A stretch of DNA of 62,685 nucleotides from Arenibacter amylolyticus (GTDB taxonomy: Bacteria; Bacteroidota; Bacteroidia; Flavobacteriales; Flavobacteriaceae), in the NCBI RefSeq assembly GCF_002150785.1, contig NZ_MTAZ01000059.1:1-62685 (forward strand), read 5' to 3'. Below, piece by piece: positions 27,007 to 37,801 of the stretch. Each line of letters begins with the position of its first letter. Positions within the stretch are counted from its first letter, which is position 1. Under the pieces are notes generated by a model that did not search any database, was not told the DNA's origin, and worked only from the letters and a program-made list of their open reading frames with translations. Made by a program: the position numbers and the translations under genes.

Positions 27007-27719
27007 ACAAAATTAATTTGAGTTAGTTAATGCTTTTTTGGATTGCTAATGACTAGGTGGTTTTTCGGTAGCTAATCCAAATAATTGGTTGAAAACATAA
27101 GATTTTTATAAGGCCTAGTCATTAGATCCAATCTGCAAACTAAAGTAAGACGTTTATATTTACATTCAGTTCCGACCTAGATTATCTTTCTCCCGATGTA
27201 AGATTACATTTACGCGATTAGGAAGTAATTGATACATAGGTGATTGTGGGAGTTATACGCTTTTTAACGGTTTTTAAGATTTAATTAACTTTTGCTTAAA
27301 AAAGCTATGGTTTTTGAGTTTTTTGAGCCGACTAATGGGTCTTTATATGTTGTTTATAGCAAAATTAGTACAGGTGGTTAAGGAGGTGATACCCCTTTTG
27401 GGAGTTGCTTTAAGGGTTAGTCGTTGTTTTTAGGTAGTGTTGATGGTGTAGGGGTGGAGCAGGTTATTTCCTTGGTTTAAATGGGTGTTTTTGTATGAAG
27501 GAGCTTTGGATTGACTATTTAGTGATAATGAGGATCGGTTGTTTGGAGCGATTAAATGTATTGTAGGGTGCCAGTAGTCCAAATTAGGTCTTAGGCGTGC
27601 TGGTTTTAGAGAAGCTATGTAGTGGTATGGGTGGTGATTTTTGTAAGTGAAAGTGTTACTTTATAGGTAGGATGGAGGTGTTGCTATGAAATATAGAGGT
27701 TGTTGGGCTGATCCCTGGT
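27007..27719. other. Region between SusC pair 3 and the AraC-type regulator
   Basis: About 710 bp, no gene seen. It contains the susC-type promoter elements at 27133-27179. A purine-rich stretch follows that I cannot interpret. Confidence 0.45.
27133..27179 (-). promoter_or_regulatory. susC-type promoter, pair 3
   Basis: On the minus strand TAGGTCGG, then 28 bp, then TTAGTTTGCAG: the same elements and spacing as upstream of pair 1. It lies about 127 bp before the susC start. Confidence 0.5.
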
Positions 27720-29264
27720 TTACCTTGGTTTGGGTTGTTTGTATTTGGCCTTAATATACTGGGTGGGGGTCATGTGTTTGCGACGTTTAAAGGCCTTGTA
27801 AAAGGATACCTTGTTGTTGAAGCCTGATTCGTATATTAGGTCTGCAACCAGTTTAATTTTGCCTTGATTCTTCTCAATGATGTTTACTGCTTCCGCTACC
27901 CGGTAATCATTGATAAACTCATAAAAGTTTTTTTCAAACTCCTGGTTTATTACCTGAGAAAGACTATATCTATCTGTGTTTAGTTCCTTCGCTAATTTTT
28001 CTAAGGTGATCCCATTGTCTAAATACACCTTTTTGGACTCTACCAACTCCACTAATTGGGATTTTAATGTGCTGGTCATAGCTTCTGTGAGACCAGAATT
28101 TCTGTACTTTACATTGTCCTCTGCTGGAATTAAAACCTCCGTTTCGGTGATGATTTCCGGTTTAATGAAAAACATGATGCCGCATAGACATACAAAGAGG
28201 GATAAGATCATTGCGGTAAACGACTTGGAGATGTAGTCAAAGCTCTCTATATGGCTAAAAATAGCACGCGAGTATAGGATAAGCATTAGCAATCCCAAGA
28301 AGGCTATGGCGAGAAAAAGCCATTTTTTATTGGTGGGATCTAGGATGCTTTTATGCTTCCTGTAAAGTGCAATCAGAAGCAGTAGGTAAAGTGTGCTATG
28401 GATAGATTTTATGAATTGACTGTGAAGAATCTGGGTAATTATCTGATTGAAATCACTGCTGGATCCGTTGCCGTCTGTATTGACCGCTATTAGAAGTAGT
28501 AGGCAAAAAACAAAAAAGGTGCCGTAGTGTTTTAGTAACTCGCTAATAGTGGTTTTGGTTCCAATGCTTAATTTCTTTCGTATGTATAAATACAAGGACG
28601 GGGCCCATAAGAAAAAATGCATCTTAAAGAAGTAAACCCTAGGGTGGTAGTTGAAGTGATTTAGCCAATAAATGGCTAATTCCAGTATCATTATAGAGAT
28701 ACCTATTAGGAAAATCGCTAAAAATATATTGTGGGTGTCCTCCTTTCGAAACCTAATCAACAATCGGATAGCTATAAATATACCGCCTATTGCCACCAAT
28801 AGGGAAATGTAGTTAACTAAATAATTTTGAAGGGAATGAAGGTAGTTGTCGTGAGCTACCGTGCTCTTTGTTGTTAGCTTCTCCGTACCTATTTGGTTGC
28901 TCGGTTCAATTTTAGTCGCAGGTAGATTAAGTTGCGGACTGTTAGTTTTTTGTAGCGAATCTAAGGCCGCTTTGGTGGCGGCAAAATACTTGTTGAAAGA
29001 TGCTGAGCTGCTATGTCCTTTTAGCTGGGCAGAGAGCAAAAAGGTGTAGGCGTTGCTGTAATTTTGGTGAGAGTACTCGCATTTGCCATATTCAAAGCAC
29101 TCCTCAGCGCTTAGGCCCTCTATATTTAATAGGGTAACCATCCCGTTTTCAATAGGACTACAATCCGAATTCTTCGTCAGTATGGTGTTGGTTGCCCATG
29201 TAGGTTGCATTAATAAAATGCAGGTCCATATGCAGAAAAATAAGGGGAATTGTTTTATGCCCAT
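27720..29264 (-). CDS. Membrane-bound AraC-family transcriptional regulator
   Basis: A 514-residue one-piece sensor-regulator. Residues 1-24 form a signal peptide. About 25-140 is an extracytoplasmic region with a short helical repeat (ECFEYGKCEYSHQNYSNAY). About 150-375 contains seven hydrophobic segments. The C-terminal 100 residues are an AraC-type double helix-turn-helix with LAKELNTDRYSLSQVIN and GFNNKVSFYKAFKRRKHMTPTQYI. A TATTTTTG box at 29288-29295 is 24 bp upstream. Lying next to three SusCD operons, it is a plausible regulator of them. That is inference from position; the signal is unknown. Confidence 0.88.
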   Translation of the reverse strand: MGIKQFPLFFCIWTCILLMQPTWATNTILTKNSDCSPIENGMVTLLNIEGLSAEECFEYGKCEYSHQNYSNAYTFLLSAQLKGHSSSASFNKYFAATKAALDSLQKTNSPQLNLPATKIEPSNQIGTEKLTTKSTVAHDNYLHSLQNYLVNYISLLVAIGGIFIAIRLLIRFRKEDTHNIFLAIFLIGISIMILELAIYWLNHFNYHPRVYFFKMHFFLWAPSLYLYIRKKLSIGTKTTISELLKHYGTFFVFCLLLLIAVNTDGNGSSSDFNQIITQILHSQFIKSIHSTLYLLLLIALYRKHKSILDPTNKKWLFLAIAFLGLLMLILYSRAIFSHIESFDYISKSFTAMILSLFVCLCGIMFFIKPEIITETEVLIPAEDNVKYRNSGLTEAMTSTLKSQLVELVESKKVYLDNGITLEKLAKELNTDRYSLSQVINQEFEKNFYEFINDYRVAEAVNIIEKNQGKIKLVADLIYESGFNNKVSFYKAFKRRKHMTPTQYIKAKYKQPKPR

Positions 29265-29982
29265 AGTGAATTACGCCAATAAAGGCACAAAAATAACATT
29301 TTTAAGGCGGTTTGTGCTTTGTAATATTCTTAAATGAGCGTTAAAAAGTAGTGGTGTTTTTACAGATGTAGTGGATTCCAGGCGGGAAAATGGGTGAAAT
29401 CATAAAATGCAGCTCCGAAAATATTATTTTAACGCTAATTCAAATAATAATTCTTAAAACAAAACAGATGGTACTGTCTTTTCTAAAAGAGTATATCAGA
29501 GCTGCATTACAACTTATTTTACTGCAGAACAAATTAATCGATTTTAAGACAAATGTAGGTAAACACTTATCAACCTTTACCAATCCGATAGGGGTTAACC
29601 ATTTATTTTTAACCGGCTTCCCTTGCTTGCTGTAGTCTTACGATGTGTTTACGGTGAAATTTCCATAATTTAATTTTGCAATAAACGAGATGGTGGAAGT
29701 AAGCATTTTACCTCTTAAGTACACATCTTTCACATCCCATTTATTAGCTTTTATCATAGCATTTCCTTTTTGTAGGTTGTGATGTCTGTAACCTAATATC
29801 CATTCATTGTTGTATTCCATGATTTGCTTTTGGAAGTTTCGGTCCGATTCCTAATCGATCTATACTCTCTGCTTAGGGAATTTTATATTTCTAAATCAAG
29901 GAATATTAAACTGAATGAAAAGGAGCACTCCTTGGGTATACCTTTGGATAAGTTACGCTTCTGGCTAGATAATACCGCCACC
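29265..29982. other. Intergenic between the two AraC-type genes
   Basis: About 720 bp. It holds the promoter of the gene at 29264 (TATTTTTG at 29288-29295, minus strand). A 60-codon frame on the minus strand (29638-29820, beginning MEYNNEWILGYRHHN) has somewhat protein-like composition but no promoter or recognised homolog. It may be a decayed gene fragment. Confidence 0.35.
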
Positions 29983-31497
29983 TTAATTACGGGAGGAAAG
30001 TTGTTTTTTCTGAAACTGGCTTGGGGTAAGGTTCGTATGTTTTTTAAATGCTTTGTTAAAAGTTGCCTTGTTGTTGTATCCTACCTCATAAGCGATCTCA
30101 ATAATATTTAAGGATTTTTCCTGGTCGTCCTTTAAAAGTTGTTTGGCTTCATTTATTCTATAAGTATTCACCAGCTCATGGAAACTCTGGTTAAAGTGTT
30201 CGTTTATTACCTGAGAGGTGTTGTGGCGGTTAGTGTTCAACTTGTCTGCCAACTGCTCCAAATTGAGGTTGTTTTCCTTATAAATTTTCTCATTTTCCAT
30301 GAGCTGTAGGATTTTAGATTTTAGCTCTAAGGATAAACTATCCGTTAATCCAGATTTTTCATACTTGTGAAAAGGATAGCCTGTGGTAAATTCCATCGCA
30401 CTAAAAACATTGGGTTGTATATAGGCAGAATAAGCGATATATAACACCATTAGGGCCATCGCTATTATTTGAGCATGAAATAGTAGGTTAGAGTATAAGT
30501 TGTTGATAATCATAAAGCCATATATGGCGTATGCCACTACATATACTATATGTATACCTAAAATGTACTTTTGCCATCTTAGGTGCTCTTGGTCATACAG
30601 GGTTTTGTATTTGCTTTTTAAGTATAATCTGGCGATTAAAATACCATAAACCACCAAGGATAAAAGCTTGGTGGCTACCAAGGTGATTACCTCAAAATCC
30701 TTGGTCTGCGTAAACTCTCCGCTAGCCTTTGCTAATAGTAAGGCTAACTTTTCATCTTTAGTCAATAAGTATATGGGAACCAGGTAAAACGCCAATACAA
30801 GGCTGGGTAATAAATGCAACAAGTCCCAAGCCTTAAACTTGTAATCTTGGGTAATCCTTTTAAAATAGAAATATAACAACGGACCATATAGGAAGGAAAA
30901 TATGGTAGACATTCTATAAGAGTTGGGAAAATGATACTGGAAATTAGTTAAGCTGAAGAAGATATGGAAAATAAAAAAGGAATGGATAAATATAAAACTG
31001 CTGATTAGCGCCTTTGCAATAGTATTGATCGTTGGATTGAAATTTATTATGATAGCAACAAAAAAACCGATTAGCGCAATAAATAAGTAGATAAATGAGA
31101 AAAGGGTTACTTCTATAGCGGGTATAGGGATAGAAGGGGAGGTGGAGTCTAGTTGAGTATCCGGGATTTTAAAGGAATGATATAGGGAAGCTGGGAAGGG
31201 GGAAATATGAATATAACTGATAACCCATATGGTAAGAGCAGACATCAAGACTAACTTTGGTTGGTTGGTTGTCCTAAATAGGTTCCTTCTCAAATGGGGA
31301 CAAGCGCCTAGTTGATGTAAGGGGGAGTAGGTGACATTTTGGGATAAGGGTATAGAAGGGGGGATGGTAGCTTGAAATTGAAGGGGAGATATTTCCAAAT
31401 CAGCTTGGTTGGCGTTGCTCGTAACTATGGTTTGGGTAGGGTAATTGAAGGAAATGGAAAATAGTAGCATAATTGGTATGACCCATAGCGATTGCAT
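29983..31497 (-). CDS. Membrane-bound AraC-family transcriptional regulator
   Basis: A second regulator of the same architecture. It has a signal-like N terminus (MQSLWVIPIMLLFSISF), an 80-residue extracytoplasmic stretch, seven or eight membrane segments (about residues 85-370) and a C-terminal AraC DNA-binding domain with LADKLNTNRHNTSQVIN and GYNNKATFNKAFKKHTNLTPSQF. I start at the ATG at 31497 because it gives a proper signal sequence. The frame is open 23 codons further (31566), but that extension is polar. Its C-terminal domain resembles that of the neighbour at 27720, so the two are probably paralogues. The target genes are unknown. Confidence 0.85.
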   Translation of the reverse strand: MQSLWVIPIMLLFSISFNYPTQTIVTSNANQADLEISPLQFQATIPPSIPLSQNVTYSPLHQLGACPHLRRNLFRTTNQPKLVLMSALTIWVISYIHISPFPASLYHSFKIPDTQLDSTSPSIPIPAIEVTLFSFIYLFIALIGFFVAIIINFNPTINTIAKALISSFIFIHSFFIFHIFFSLTNFQYHFPNSYRMSTIFSFLYGPLLYFYFKRITQDYKFKAWDLLHLLPSLVLAFYLVPIYLLTKDEKLALLLAKASGEFTQTKDFEVITLVATKLLSLVVYGILIARLYLKSKYKTLYDQEHLRWQKYILGIHIVYVVAYAIYGFMIINNLYSNLLFHAQIIAMALMVLYIAYSAYIQPNVFSAMEFTTGYPFHKYEKSGLTDSLSLELKSKILQLMENEKIYKENNLNLEQLADKLNTNRHNTSQVINEHFNQSFHELVNTYRINEAKQLLKDDQEKSLNIIEIAYEVGYNNKATFNKAFKKHTNLTPSQFQKKQLSSRN

Positions 31498-31844
31498 AGT
31501 AATGGAAGGTGTGATTGATGAATTAGTCCTTTTTAAATTAATTAATAATGCCCCAAATTCTCCCAATAAAAAGTTAATTTGATGTCGCTTTGGGCAATTT
31601 CATTGCTGTTAGTTGAATGTTAAAAGCATGATGGTGAGGGTTGTATGGGATAAGTATTTTGTAAATCTGGACAGGGCATAAAGAATGCCAAAAGCGGCTA
31701 TTGTAAGCGTAGGTAGGACCAGAAGCCCTAATTATCAAAGGTGCGAAAAGCTGTCTAGACAGGCTATAGCGACTTTTTTACTAGAATTAAGTGTGCCGGA
31801 GTGGTTTTATATCCCACCTCCGGCAATATGGATATTCCCTTAGC
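31498..31844. other. Intergenic with one strong hairpin
   Basis: TGCCGGAG and CTCCGGCA at 31794-31825 form a hairpin just past the DUF4197 gene stop. There is no clear U-tract, so it may be a 3'-end stabilising hairpin rather than a terminator. Nothing else is seen. Confidence 0.45.
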
Positions 31845-32552
31845 CTATTGATCCTGTAAGGCAAAAACCCGCTTAAGCAATGCGGTGGTTCTTGAAGAAA
31901 CTTGGTTTCTAATTTGTTGCTCTTCAACCGCAATCATGGTATATACGCCTTGTAGTGCTTCTTGGGTCACGTAATCTGTTAGGTCTGGATTTACGGAATT
32001 GGTAAAGGGAAGGGAGTTGTACCGGTGAATTAAGTTGTTCCATATCTGGTCTGCACCTACCTTAGTGAAGGATTGTTCTATTACTGGGTGAAATGCATCG
32101 TAGAGTTGGGTTTGTGTAGTCTGCTCAAGGTATTGGGTGGCTGCGTTGTCCGGTCCCATCAATATTTGTTTGGCATCTGTGAAGGTGATCCCTTTCACCG
32201 CATCTACAAAGATTGGAGTAGCTTCCTTAACAGCATCCTCAGCTGCCCTGTTTAGGATCTTTAATCCTTCGTCTGCTAAATTGGAGAGTCCAATATCCCT
32301 TAGGGTTTTGTCTACCTTTTGTAATTCTTCAGGCAATAGTATTTTAACCAATTCATTTTGGTAGAAACCATCTTGTTGCGTGAGTTTGCCAACTTGTTTT
32401 TGGATGCCCATATCCAAAGCCTCTCGGAGTCCAAGGGCAATTTCGTTATTTCCTAGCGTACCGCCCCCTTGGGGTATCTGGTTTACTACCTGTTGTAATT
32501 CCGCACATCCTAAAAACTGGCATAGGACTATAAATAGGATTATTTTCTTCAT
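31845..32552 (-). CDS. DUF4197 lipoprotein
   Basis: A 235-residue lipoprotein with a signal peptide ending CQFLGC (Cys16). It has the DUF4197 pattern: GLREALDMGIQKQVGKL, the ILLPEELQKV segment, the DAVKGITFTDAKQILMGPDNAATQYL centre and the VTQEALQGVYTMIAVEEQQIR C terminus. The family is widespread in Bacteroidota and Proteobacteria without an established function. It is mostly helical and predicted periplasm-facing. It stands alone, 101 bp from the purU stop in the same direction. Confidence 0.9.
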   Translation of the reverse strand: MKKIILFIVLCQFLGCAELQQVVNQIPQGGGTLGNNEIALGLREALDMGIQKQVGKLTQQDGFYQNELVKILLPEELQKVDKTLRDIGLSNLADEGLKILNRAAEDAVKEATPIFVDAVKGITFTDAKQILMGPDNAATQYLEQTTQTQLYDAFHPVIEQSFTKVGADQIWNNLIHRYNSLPFTNSVNPDLTDYVTQEALQGVYTMIAVEEQQIRNQVSSRTTALLKRVFALQDQ

Positions 32553-32653
32553 TTTTTATGGTTGTTTCGTTATCGTTATTGTTCCCAATATAGGTAAATG
32601 GTCCTGTATGCGTAAGGTATTAAAAGGATTTTTAGGTGGCCATTGAATACGCC

Positions 32654-33505
32654 CTAGGAGAAAATCACTGTTTTATTGTTGTATACCATGGTTTTTCTGT
32701 CTACATGAAGTTTAACGGCCCTAGAGAGTACAATTTTTTCCAGGTCCCTACCTTTAGAGATAAAGTCTTTTATGCTATGTGCATGGGTCACTCGGGTAAC
32801 ATCCTGCTCTATAATAGGTCCGGCATCCAACTCTTCCGTAACATAGTGACTGGTGGCACCTATTATCTTTACCCCTCGTTGGAAAGCGGCATGATAGGGT
32901 TTGGCCCCGGCAAAGGCAGGTAAGAAGGAATGATGGATGTTGATGATTTTGTTCGGAAAACGGTCTATGATCTTTGGGGTAATGATTTGCATGTAGCGCG
33001 CAAGTACTATAAAATCTATCTTATATTTCTCTAAAAGCTCCAATTGTGCCTTTTCCGAAGCTTGCTTGTCTTCCTTTAGATGTGGAATATGGTGATAGGG
33101 TATATCAAATTGTTGCGCTATATAGGCAAGATCCGGATGATTACTCATTATAAAGGGGATCTCAACTGCTAGCTCCCCGGAGTGGAACCTGCTTAATAGG
33201 TCGTAAAGGCAATGATTGTATTTAGAAACGTACAGCGCCATTTTTGGTTTTGTGGATCCTAAGTGAAGACTCCATTCCATTTGATAGGGGAGTGCCAATT
33301 CTTCCTCAAAGCGTTGCTTTAAGCTTTGAACTACTGGAATGTTTTTTTCAAAATCGCTTTCTAATCTCATAAAAAAGACACCGGCTTCCTTATCTACATG
33401 TTGATCTATGTAGATAATATTCCCGCCGTTCTTGTAGATGAAGCCCGTAACCTTGCTGATGATCCCTGCCTGGTCGGGACAATGAATAAGAATGGTTGTT
33501 TTCAA
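32654..33505 (-). CDS. purU: Formyltetrahydrofolate deformylase
   Basis: It hydrolyses 10-formyl-THF to formate and THF, balancing one-carbon pools and supplying formate for purine synthesis. The 283 residues contain an N-terminal ACT domain (ILIHCPDQAGIISKVTGFIY, residues 4-23) and a C-terminal formyltransferase fold. The latter has YMQIITPKIIDRFPNKIINIHHSFLP (catalytic Asn-His-Ser region) and GATSHYVTEELDAGPII with the catalytic Asp. The start is TTG at 33505; no ATG lies upstream in frame near it, and the ACT domain begins at once. Standalone gene, divergent from icmF. Confidence 0.94.
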   Translation of the reverse strand: MKTTILIHCPDQAGIISKVTGFIYKNGGNIIYIDQHVDKEAGVFFMRLESDFEKNIPVVQSLKQRFEEELALPYQMEWSLHLGSTKPKMALYVSKYNHCLYDLLSRFHSGELAVEIPFIMSNHPDLAYIAQQFDIPYHHIPHLKEDKQASEKAQLELLEKYKIDFIVLARYMQIITPKIIDRFPNKIINIHHSFLPAFAGAKPYHAAFQRGVKIIGATSHYVTEELDAGPIIEQDVTRVTHAHSIKDFISKGRDLEKIVLSRAVKLHVDRKTMVYNNKTVIFS

Positions 33506-33754
33506 GTGGTATGGTTTTAAAAATAGTAAAATTAGGATTTTGAGAGCGAAAAATGTCCAGTGCTGGCTGTTTTTATAATATTGTAGCTTTAGGGTCTTTA
33601 TTATTGCGAATTCATTAAATTGCGATGGAATAGATACCTGTGTTTTGCGAATGGATTAATACCGGGTTGAAGCTGTTTGGTTATTAGTAATACTACAGCC
33701 CAGATATACGGAAATGGGTGTTTGTTAGCTCGTAGTGTGTAAAATAGATTGAAA

Positions 33755-36700
33755 ATGAAAAAAAAGCCTTCCTATAAACCTGTTAATAATGTGCGTATTG
33801 TAACGGCGGCCTCCTTGTTTGATGGTCATGATGCTGCCATTAATATGATGCGGAGAATTATGCAAGCCACAGGAGTTGAGGTAATTCATCTAGGGCATGA
33901 TAGAAGTGTTTCCGAGGTGGTAGATTGTGCCATACAAGAAGATGTGAATGCCATTGCTATTACTTCCTATCAAGGTGGTCATAACGAATACTTTATGTTT
34001 ATGCGCGACCTATTGGTGGAGCGTGGGGCAGACCATATAAAAATTTTTGGCGGTGGTGGTGGCGTTATCCTTCCCCAAGAAATAAAGGAGTTGATGGATT
34101 ACGGCATAACAAGGATTTATGCCCCAGATGATGGTCGGACTATGGGACTCCAGGGAATGATTGATGATTTGGTGGAGCAAAGCGACTTCCCCACGCCAGG
34201 GCTAAAGCCAGAGGATCCCGAAGAAGTAAAAGATTTGTTGCGGGAAAAGCATGTGCCCACTATTGCTAGGTTAATTAGTTTGGCCGAAAATAGAAATGCC
34301 GATTTTCAAAAGTATGTCCCAATTTTAAAAGGGGATGGCAAGCAGGTGCCCGTTTTAGGAGTTACCGGAACGGGTGGGGCAGGAAAATCTAGCTTGGTAG
34401 ATGAACTAGTAAGAAGATTTTTAATGGATTTTAAGGAGGGGACTGTTGGGATAATTTCGGTAGACCCCTCTAAACGAAAAACGGGAGGTGCCTTGCTGGG
34501 AGATCGTATCCGCATGAATGCCATCAATGATGCTAGGGTGTATATGCGCTCCCTTGCCACAAGGCAATCTAATCGATCACTGTCCAAACATATAGATGAA
34601 GCGGTGCGGGTGCTAAAAGGAGCAGGGTTTGACCTAATTATCTTAGAAACCTCGGGAATTGGGCAATCCGATACCGCTATTGTAGAGCACAGTGATGTGT
34701 CTCTCTATGTGATGACGCCCGAGTTTGGAGCCGCTACTCAATTGGAGAAAATCGATATGCTAGATTTTGCGGATCTAGTGGCTATCAATAAGTTCGATAA
34801 AAGAGGCGCCTTAGATGCTATCCGAGATGTAAGGAAACAATTTGTACGTAACCATGGCCTGTGGGATGCAAACCAGGAAGAACTTCCTGTGTTTGGTACC
34901 ATCGCCTCACAATTTAACGATCCTGGTATGAACAACCTGTACGGTTCTATTATGAAGCGTATTAAAGAGAAAACGGAATCTAACTTGCAATCTAACTTTG
35001 TGCATGCGGAAGGGAACAAGGAGAGGCTGTTTGTGATCCCTCCTTCCAGAACTAGATACCTATCCGAAATTGCAGATAACAATAGGGAGTACGATCGTAA
35101 TGCCAAAGCTCAATCAGAACTGGCGCAACAACTATATGGTGTATATACAGCAATGGTTTCTGTTTTGGGGAGCAAAGCCCTGAGAAATACTTCCATACTG
35201 CTTTCAGAGGCGGGGATTGATGCAGAAAAGTTACTTCCTTTGGTAGAGGATGAAGGGAAAAAGCAACTGATCCAATTGTTGATAGATCAATTTCAATCAT
35301 TAAAGACACTCTTAGACCCTCAGCATTGGAAACTGATTCTAAATTGGGAGCATACGGTAAGTTTGTACAGAAACCCGGAGTATGTTTTTACGGTGAGGGG
35401 AAAGGAAATTAAAATGGCCACCCATACCACCTCCCTTTCACAGTCCGAAATTCCCAAAATAGCACTTCCCAAATACAAAGCATGGGGAGACCTCCTACTT
35501 TGGATGCTGCAAGAAAATGTACCTGGAAAGTTCCCCTATACGGCCGGATTGTATCCTTTTAAACGCGCTGGTGAAGATCCAACAAGGATGTTTGCAGGGG
35601 AAGGCGGTCCGGAGCGGACCAATAGGAGGTTTCATTATGTGAGTCTTGGTCTTCCCGCAAAAAGGTTGTCTACTGCCTTCGATTCGGTAACACTCTACGG
35701 TAACGACCCGGATAAACGACCCGATATTTACGGTAAGATCGGGAATGCCGGGGTTTCCGTATGTTGCTTGGACGATGCTAAGAAGTTGTATTCAGGATTC
35801 GACTTAAGCGATGCTATGACTTCGGTAAGTATGACCATCAATGGGCCGGCGCCCATGTTATTGGGGTATTTTATGAATGCGGCCATCGATCAAAATTGTG
35901 AGAAATATATCAAGGAGAACGGACTTGAAGATGAGGTAGAGAAAAAAATTGCCTCCCTCTTTAGTGGAAAGGAAAATTTAAGGCCTAAATACCACGGTAA
36001 GCTGCCCAAGGGCAACAACGGTTTGGGACTCATGTTATTAGGGGTTACTGGGGATCAAGTTTTGCCAGAAGAAGTGTATCGTGAAATAAAGAGCAAGACC
36101 ATACGCCAGGTAAGAGGTACGGTGCAGGCCGATATTTTAAAGGAAGATCAAGCGCAGAATACCTGCATATTCTCCACGGAGTTCGCCCTTAGATTGATGG
36201 GGGATGTACAGGAATACTTTATCAAAAATAAAGTCCGCAATTTTTATTCGGTATCCATTTCTGGTTACCATATTGCCGAGGCAGGGGCCAACCCTATCAC
36301 CCAGCTGGCTTTTACGCTGGCCAACGGCTTTACCTATGTGGAATACTATTTAAGTAGGGGAATGGATATTGATAAATTTGGACCCAACCTTTCCTTTTTC
36401 TTTTCCAATGGAATAGATCCCGAGTATGCGGTAATAGGTAGGGTGGCAAGGAAAATTTGGTCCAAGGCTATGAAGAGGAAATACGGGGCAGGACCCCGAG
36501 CGCAGATGTTAAAGTACCATATACAAACTTCAGGTAGGAGCCTGCACGCCCAAGAAATTGATTTTAACGATATAAGGACCACCTTACAGGCCTTATACGC
36601 TATCTACGATAATTGTAATTCGCTGCATACCAATGCCTATGACGAGGCAATAACGACTCCAACAGAGGAGTCGGTGCGTAGGGCAATGGCTATTCAGTTG

Positions 36701-37213
36701 ATTATTAATAAAGAATTGGGGTTAGCCAAAAACGAAAACCCGCTGCAAGGTTCTTTTATAATTGAGGAATTAACAGATTTGGTAGAGGCAGCCGTGTTAA
36801 TGGAGTTCGATCGAATAACCGAACGGGGCGGGGTGCTGGGTGCCATGGAGACCATGTACCAACGATCTAAAATCCAGGAAGAGAGTCTTTACTATGAGCA
36901 TCTAAAGCACAGTGGAGAGTTTCCTATAATTGGGGTAAATACCTACCTAAGTGATCAAGGGTCGCCCACTATTTTACCTGCAGAAGTGATAAGAGCTACG
37001 GAAGAAGAGAAGCAGAATCAGATAGAGACCCTTAATAATTTGCATCAAAGGAACCAAGACAAGGTAGATGCTCAATTGAAGCATTTGCAACAGGCGGCCA
37101 TTAAAAACGAAAATATGTTTGAATGTCTAATGGAAGTAACCAAATACTGTTCCTTAGGGCAAATAACCAAGGCCCTCTTTGAGGTGGGCGGACAGTACAG
37201 GCGAAATATGTAA
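33755..37213 (+). CDS. icmF: Fused isobutyryl-CoA mutase
   Basis: It interconverts isobutyryl-CoA and n-butyryl-CoA with coenzyme B12. The 1152-residue product has the IcmF order. The N-terminal B12-binding domain has [11 protein letters not shown] and SYQGGH, and residues 1-145 fit the fold. The MeaB-type G-protein chaperone spans about 195-420, with P-loop GTGGAGKSS near 208-216, [15 protein letters not shown] and NKFD. The mutase barrel (about 560-1150) contains [16 protein letters not shown] and [24 protein letters not shown] two codons upstream is the alternative start. Related fused mutases accept pivalyl- or isovaleryl-CoA, so substrate choice is not certain. No separate methylmalonyl-CoA mutase genes adjoin. 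Confidence 0.93.
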   Translation: MKKKPSYKPVNNVRIVTAASLFDGHDAAINMMRRIMQATGVEVIHLGHDRSVSEVVDCAIQEDVNAIAITSYQGGHNEYFMFMRDLLVERGADHIKIFGGGGGVILPQEIKELMDYGITRIYAPDDGRTMGLQGMIDDLVEQSDFPTPGLKPEDPEEVKDLLREKHVPTIARLISLAENRNADFQKYVPILKGDGKQVPVLGVTGTGGAGKSSLVDELVRRFLMDFKEGTVGIISVDPSKRKTGGALLGDRIRMNAINDARVYMRSLATRQSNRSLSKHIDEAVRVLKGAGFDLIILETSGIGQSDTAIVEHSDVSLYVMTPEFGAATQLEKIDMLDFADLVAINKFDKRGALDAIRDVRKQFVRNHGLWDANQEELPVFGTIASQFNDPGMNNLYGSIMKRIKEKTESNLQSNFVHAEGNKERLFVIPPSRTRYLSEIADNNREYDRNAKAQSELAQQLYGVYTAMVSVLGSKALRNTSILLSEAGIDAEKLLPLVEDEGKKQLIQLLIDQFQSLKTLLDPQHWKLILNWEHTVSLYRNPEYVFTVRGKEIKMATHTTSLSQSEIPKIALPKYKAWGDLLLWMLQENVPGKFPYTAGLYPFKRAGEDPTRMFAGEGGPERTNRRFHYVSLGLPAKRLSTAFDSVTLYGNDPDKRPDIYGKIGNAGVSVCCLDDAKKLYSGFDLSDAMTSVSMTINGPAPMLLGYFMNAAIDQNCEKYIKENGLEDEVEKKIASLFSGKENLRPKYHGKLPKGNNGLGLMLLGVTGDQVLPEEVYREIKSKTIRQVRGTVQADILKEDQAQNTCIFSTEFALRLMGDVQEYFIKNKVRNFYSVSISGYHIAEAGANPITQLAFTLANGFTYVEYYLSRGMDIDKFGPNLSFFFSNGIDPEYAVIGRVARKIWSKAMKRKYGAGPRAQMLKYHIQTSGRSLHAQEIDFNDIRTTLQALYAIYDNCNSLHTNAYDEAITTPTEESVRRAMAIQLIINKELGLAKNENPLQGSFIIEELTDLVEAAVLMEFDRITERGGVLGAMETMYQRSKIQEESLYYEHLKHSGEFPIIGVNTYLSDQGSPTILPAEVIRATEEEKQNQIETLNNLHQRNQDKVDAQLKHLQQAAIKNENMFECLMEVTKYCSLGQITKALFEVGGQYRRNM

Positions 37214-37286
37214 ATGGTTGCTGGGTATCTAAATAATGTAGTCTTGAGCTAGCATTATAGACCATGCCTAAGGGGCTAGGGTCTTT

Positions 37287-37682
37287 TTATAGGCGACGCA
37301 TGGAGCGCCTCCATACCTTGTACAAGCGTCTAAAGCTTTTAACCTCCTTTCGAAGCAGGTTTAGGTATTCCTTTTCCTTCACCCCATCTTTTTCCAATCC
37401 TATACAATAGGAATTGATGTTTTTGATAATAATATTAATAAAGGTGGCACTTCTCATCCGCGCAGCATAGGATTCAGACCTTTCGGCAGCTGCAATCTGT
37501 TGCGGGATAAGAATGGAATCGGTAAGTAGGGAATCGGCAATATTGTCGCGTAAGCTGTTGGATTGATAAAGCTTTAGCAAATCTTTGTTATGGGTAACAT
37601 AAGACGCAATTTCCCTGCTCATCTGTAAGAGGTCCAGAGATTTACGGTAAATAGGCAACGAACTAAGATTTTTGTAGGTCAT
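37287..37682 (-). CDS. Four-helix-bundle-like protein
   Basis: A 131-residue, strongly helical, basic protein without signal peptide. YRKSLDLLQMSREIASYV near the N terminus and the overall heptad-like spacing resemble the four-helix bundle family related to 23S rRNA intervening-sequence proteins (avd-like). The match is by pattern only, and the family motif is not perfect. It lies between convergent icmF and the divergent Lrp gene and has no obvious operon partner. The function is unknown. Confidence 0.6.
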   Translation of the reverse strand: MTYKNLSSLPIYRKSLDLLQMSREIASYVTHNKDLLKLYQSNSLRDNIADSLLTDSILIPQQIAAAERSESYAARMRSATFINIIIKNINSYCIGLEKDGVKEKEYLNLLRKEVKSFRRLYKVWRRSMRRL

Positions 37683-37801
37683 TTTAAATTCAACAACTTT
37701 TATATTATAAAGTTACGTGGAATTAATTGAAAAGGACTTTGGATTGTATGGTAAAAGCGTAAATTAGCTATCGAAAGCAAAAATTATCAATCAATTTTAT
37801 T

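Noticed and set aside
29390-29635. 81-codon plus-strand frame between the AraC-type genes
   Set aside because: Low-complexity hydrophobic translation in A/T-rich DNA; no promoter match seen.
29638-29820. 60-codon minus-strand frame
   Set aside because: Somewhat protein-like, but a stop lies just upstream, there is no promoter, and no family is recognised; kept only as a note in the intergenic entry.
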